Shown here in pieces: positions 62,086 through 64,000 of a DNA stretch of 64,000 nt. The stretch spans positions 62,001-126,000 of the forward strand of contig JALQPE010001805.1 in assembly GCA_030407315.1 (NCBI GenBank), in the 5' to 3' direction. The notes beneath the pieces are model-generated. The model ran no database searches. It worked only from the letters and a program-made list of their open reading frames with translations, and was not told the origin of the DNA. Source of the stretch: Asparagopsis taxiformis. Lineage: Eukaryota > Rhodophyta > Florideophyceae > Bonnemaisoniales > Bonnemaisoniaceae. Positions within the stretch are counted from its first letter, which is position 1. Each line of letters begins with the position of its first letter. The translations under genes were made by a program, and so were the position numbers.

Positions 62086-64000
62086 CTAATGGGTTCTATC
62101 TACCCATTGTTCAATTGGGTGATCCAATTTTCCTAGCTTTAATATGTTTTCAAGTGTCCTGCACTTTGAAATTTTTGTAAGGGCATCAGCGGGATTGAAT
62201 TCACTCCGAATAAAGCATATCTTTTCCATTTCCCTGGACGAATATGCATTTCGGACTACTTTCAGGTCTATCATTAAACGTTTCTCAGCAGTTGCTGTTG
62301 CTTTAGAGATCACGTCAAATAGGGATAAACTGTCAGTAAGCATAATGATCGGAATAGTCAGTCCCAGTATGCGTTCGAGATCATATTTCAGCGCATAACT
62401 GAAGTCGAAGGCGTCAGCAAACGCCATTGTTTCGCTTCCAAGTACTGATCTAGACACCCGTTTGGATTTACGTGAAGTCCAATACAGCGGTTGGCATCGA
62501 TTTGTATCGTCTGCTAAGAAGACGATGAATCCGATCTGCGACGATCCGTCATAATTGCTTCCATAGGATGCATCTGAATATACTTGAAGTCTCAAGTCCT
62601 TTCTTTCTAGTTTCGGATAACGCAAAGGAAGGTTCCTAAGTTTACATAGATGAGTTAGGACAGCGTTCAAGGATTTGATGTGATCCTTCCTTTTTTCGTT
62701 GAAATTTTCTTCTGTAACTTGTGTAGCTAAAGCTACAGCACAAGTGATGTCCGGTCTGGTATGTGTTGTCCACGCAAGTTGGGCTCGGAGTGATCTGTAT
62801 TCTTGAAATGAAGCTTCCTCACTAATCTTAGTAAGTTTGTGGATATAGGTACTTTGGTGAATCTGTTTTTCGTCTCTACTAGACTTGATTTCGACGCCGG
62901 CAAATTGAACGGTATCCCATTCTCGTTCTCGGCATTGAAATATTTTCTCAGTCGCTTTCGAAGATTCTGAAAATGATTCATCACCTGTTTGAAGTAAGTC
63001 GTCCACATAAGTTACGCATAATCCATGGAGACTATTATTGCGAAGCTTATAGAAGAAGGCTTCATCTCCAATTGTTTTTTTCATACCCAAGACGTTGGTA
63101 AGGTGGTCAGAGATAGTTCTTCCCCAATAGTCACCACTATCGGGAAGTCCATATAGGGGTTTTCGTAATTTAAGTAGTTCTCCATCATGGAGTTTAAATT
63201 CTCGAGAAGGCTTGACGTAAATTTCCCGTTTCAGATTTTCGGAGCTCTGCAGGTAGGCTTGAGTAACATCTATGGAAAATATTCGGAATCCATATATCGC
63301 TGATATTCCGACAAGTATTTTGACAGAAGATTGTTTAGCAGTAGAGGTATCGTGGACGAGTGACGTCTTCATGCGGTCCCGATAGCCCTGTACAACATAA
63401 CGTGCTTTACGTCTTTGTTTATCAGTTCCAACGTCTTTGATAGTGAGTACGAATCTTCCTCCAAGGATATTAGCTCCCTCTTGAACGGATGATTTGGGGA
63501 CAATTTCCCATGTTCCGCGTTCAATGAGTCCTTGGATCTCTTCTCTTTTTGCGTCATCGAATTCAGACTCTCGAGGGTCTCCATGTTTGATGATTTCTGT
63601 AATTTGGATAGAATGCTCTTGGGAACCGCTTTCTGGGGATAGTCGAAATGGCTTTAGCATTTGGTATAAAACGCTGAGAGAGTCAGGTCTTTTCTCCTCA
63701 GTCCCTTCGTCTCTCAAGTATGGTTTTATCTGCTGAGAGCTGAACGTGCCTTCATAGGTTCGTTCTGGATTTTGTATAGTAATCATCTTTCCGTCAATGA
63801 ATACTACTCGATAGGGTCCAACCCATTCCTTTTCTTTCTCGCGGTAGACAAGTACTTCATCGTCGATCGAGTAAAAACGATCAGATGCAGAAGGTATGTT
63901 TTTTGTGAGAGCGGTAATGATTCTCCTTTTGGCAATGATAGTGTTCATTTCGCGTTGAGCCATGGCTAATACTTCCATCCGTTCGGATTGAGCTGGAAGT
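62086..64000 (-). CDS. Cop-1 unit C pol, C-terminal part, cut by window edge
   Basis: Open from the right edge to 62,086 and collinear with unit A from within the integrase C-terminus through RT (YVDDLL) and RNase H. No lesion seen in this part. The N-terminal domains, gag and 5' LTR should lie to the right of the window. Confidence 0.9.
   Translation of the reverse strand, partial: LPAQSERMEVLAMAQREMNTIIAKRRIITALTKNIPSASDRFYSIDDEVLVYREKEKEWVGPYRVVFIDGKMITIQNPERTYEGTFSSQQIKPYLRDEGTEEKRPDSLSVLYQMLKPFRLSPESGSQEHSIQITEIIKHGDPRESEFDDAKREEIQGLIERGTWEIVPKSSVQEGANILGGRFVLTIKDVGTDKQRRKARYVVQGYRDRMKTSLVHDTSTAKQSSVKILVGISAIYGFRIFSIDVTQAYLQSSENLKREIYVKPSREFKLHDGELLKLRKPLYGLPDSGDYWGRTISDHLTNVLGMKKTIGDEAFFYKLRNNSLHGLCVTYVDDLLQTGDESFSESSKATEKIFQCREREWDTVQFAGVEIKSSRDEKQIHQSTYIHKLTKISEEASFQEYRSLRAQLAWTTHTRPDITCAVALATQVTEENFNEKRKDHIKSLNAVLTHLCKLRNLPLRYPKLERKDLRLQVYSDASYGSNYDGSSQIGFIVFLADDTNRCQPLYWTSRKSKRVSRSVLGSETMAFADAFDFSYALKYDLERILGLTIPIIMLTDSLSLFDVISKATATAEKRLMIDLKVVRNAYSSREMEKICFIRSEFNPADALTKISKCRTLENILKLGKLDHPIEQWVDRTH

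Noticed and set aside
1..64000. tRNA, rRNA or other structural RNA genes
   Set aside because: I saw no cloverleaf with matching stems and no rRNA-like conserved block; a tRNA search program would be needed to exclude short genes.

Overview
This is repeat-dense nuclear DNA of a eukaryote. Two compact, apparently intronless host genes (a ubinuclein/HPC2-like gene and a SEC20-like SNARE gene, 47.7-50.6 kb) sit between long stretches of nested LTR retrotransposons and one large terminal-inverted-repeat (TIR) element. Compact intron-poor genes in islands between GC-rich Ty3/gypsy chromoviruses and Ty1/copia elements would fit a red alga of the Chondrus type. That is an inference; an oomycete or another protist is not excluded.

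Layout. 1-47,467 is a stack of transposons inserted into transposons. The oldest layer is a decayed copia element (Cop-2), now in pieces at about 4.7-5.8, 17.8-18.2, 19.0-19.5 and 20.2-21.4 kb, all minus strand. Into it went: Gy-C (gypsy, 248-bp LTRs); a 12-kb TIR element (5,798-17,760, TA target duplication) with a 2.2-2.7-kb internal palindrome; a solo Gy-A LTR (18,206-19,004, CAGTG duplication); a solo LTR of another family, LTR-S (19,492-20,182, AAAGA); and Gy-B (gypsy, 21,438-30,756). Gy-A elements (about 800-bp LTRs) then inserted into Gy-C and Gy-B, and a second LTR-S inserted in a Gy-A gag.

Two results stand out. (1) Gy-A and Gy-B have unrelated LTRs, yet both carry a long ORF on the strand opposite to gag-pol, between pol and the 3' LTR. 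The two antisense proteins look homologous, so this is a conserved antisense accessory gene of chromoviruses. (2) The two halves of Gy-C lie 44 kb apart in opposite orientations but fit together exactly in frame at a GTTAC duplication. Bases 1-1,495 are the inverse of 30,757-32,252. The 1,496-30,756 segment has therefore been inverted through inverted Gy-A copies, or misassembled that way.

47.5-50.7 kb is host DNA: the histone-chaperone gene (minus) and the SNARE gene (plus) are head to head with about 300 bp between them. 50,709-64,000 is a tandem run of copia elements (Cop-1, minus strand) sharing 483-bp LTRs. Unit A is intact in coding capacity: a two-zinc-finger accessory ORF, gag, then pro-pol in the -1 frame. 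Unit B has a 1.4-kb deletion in pol, and unit C runs off the right end.
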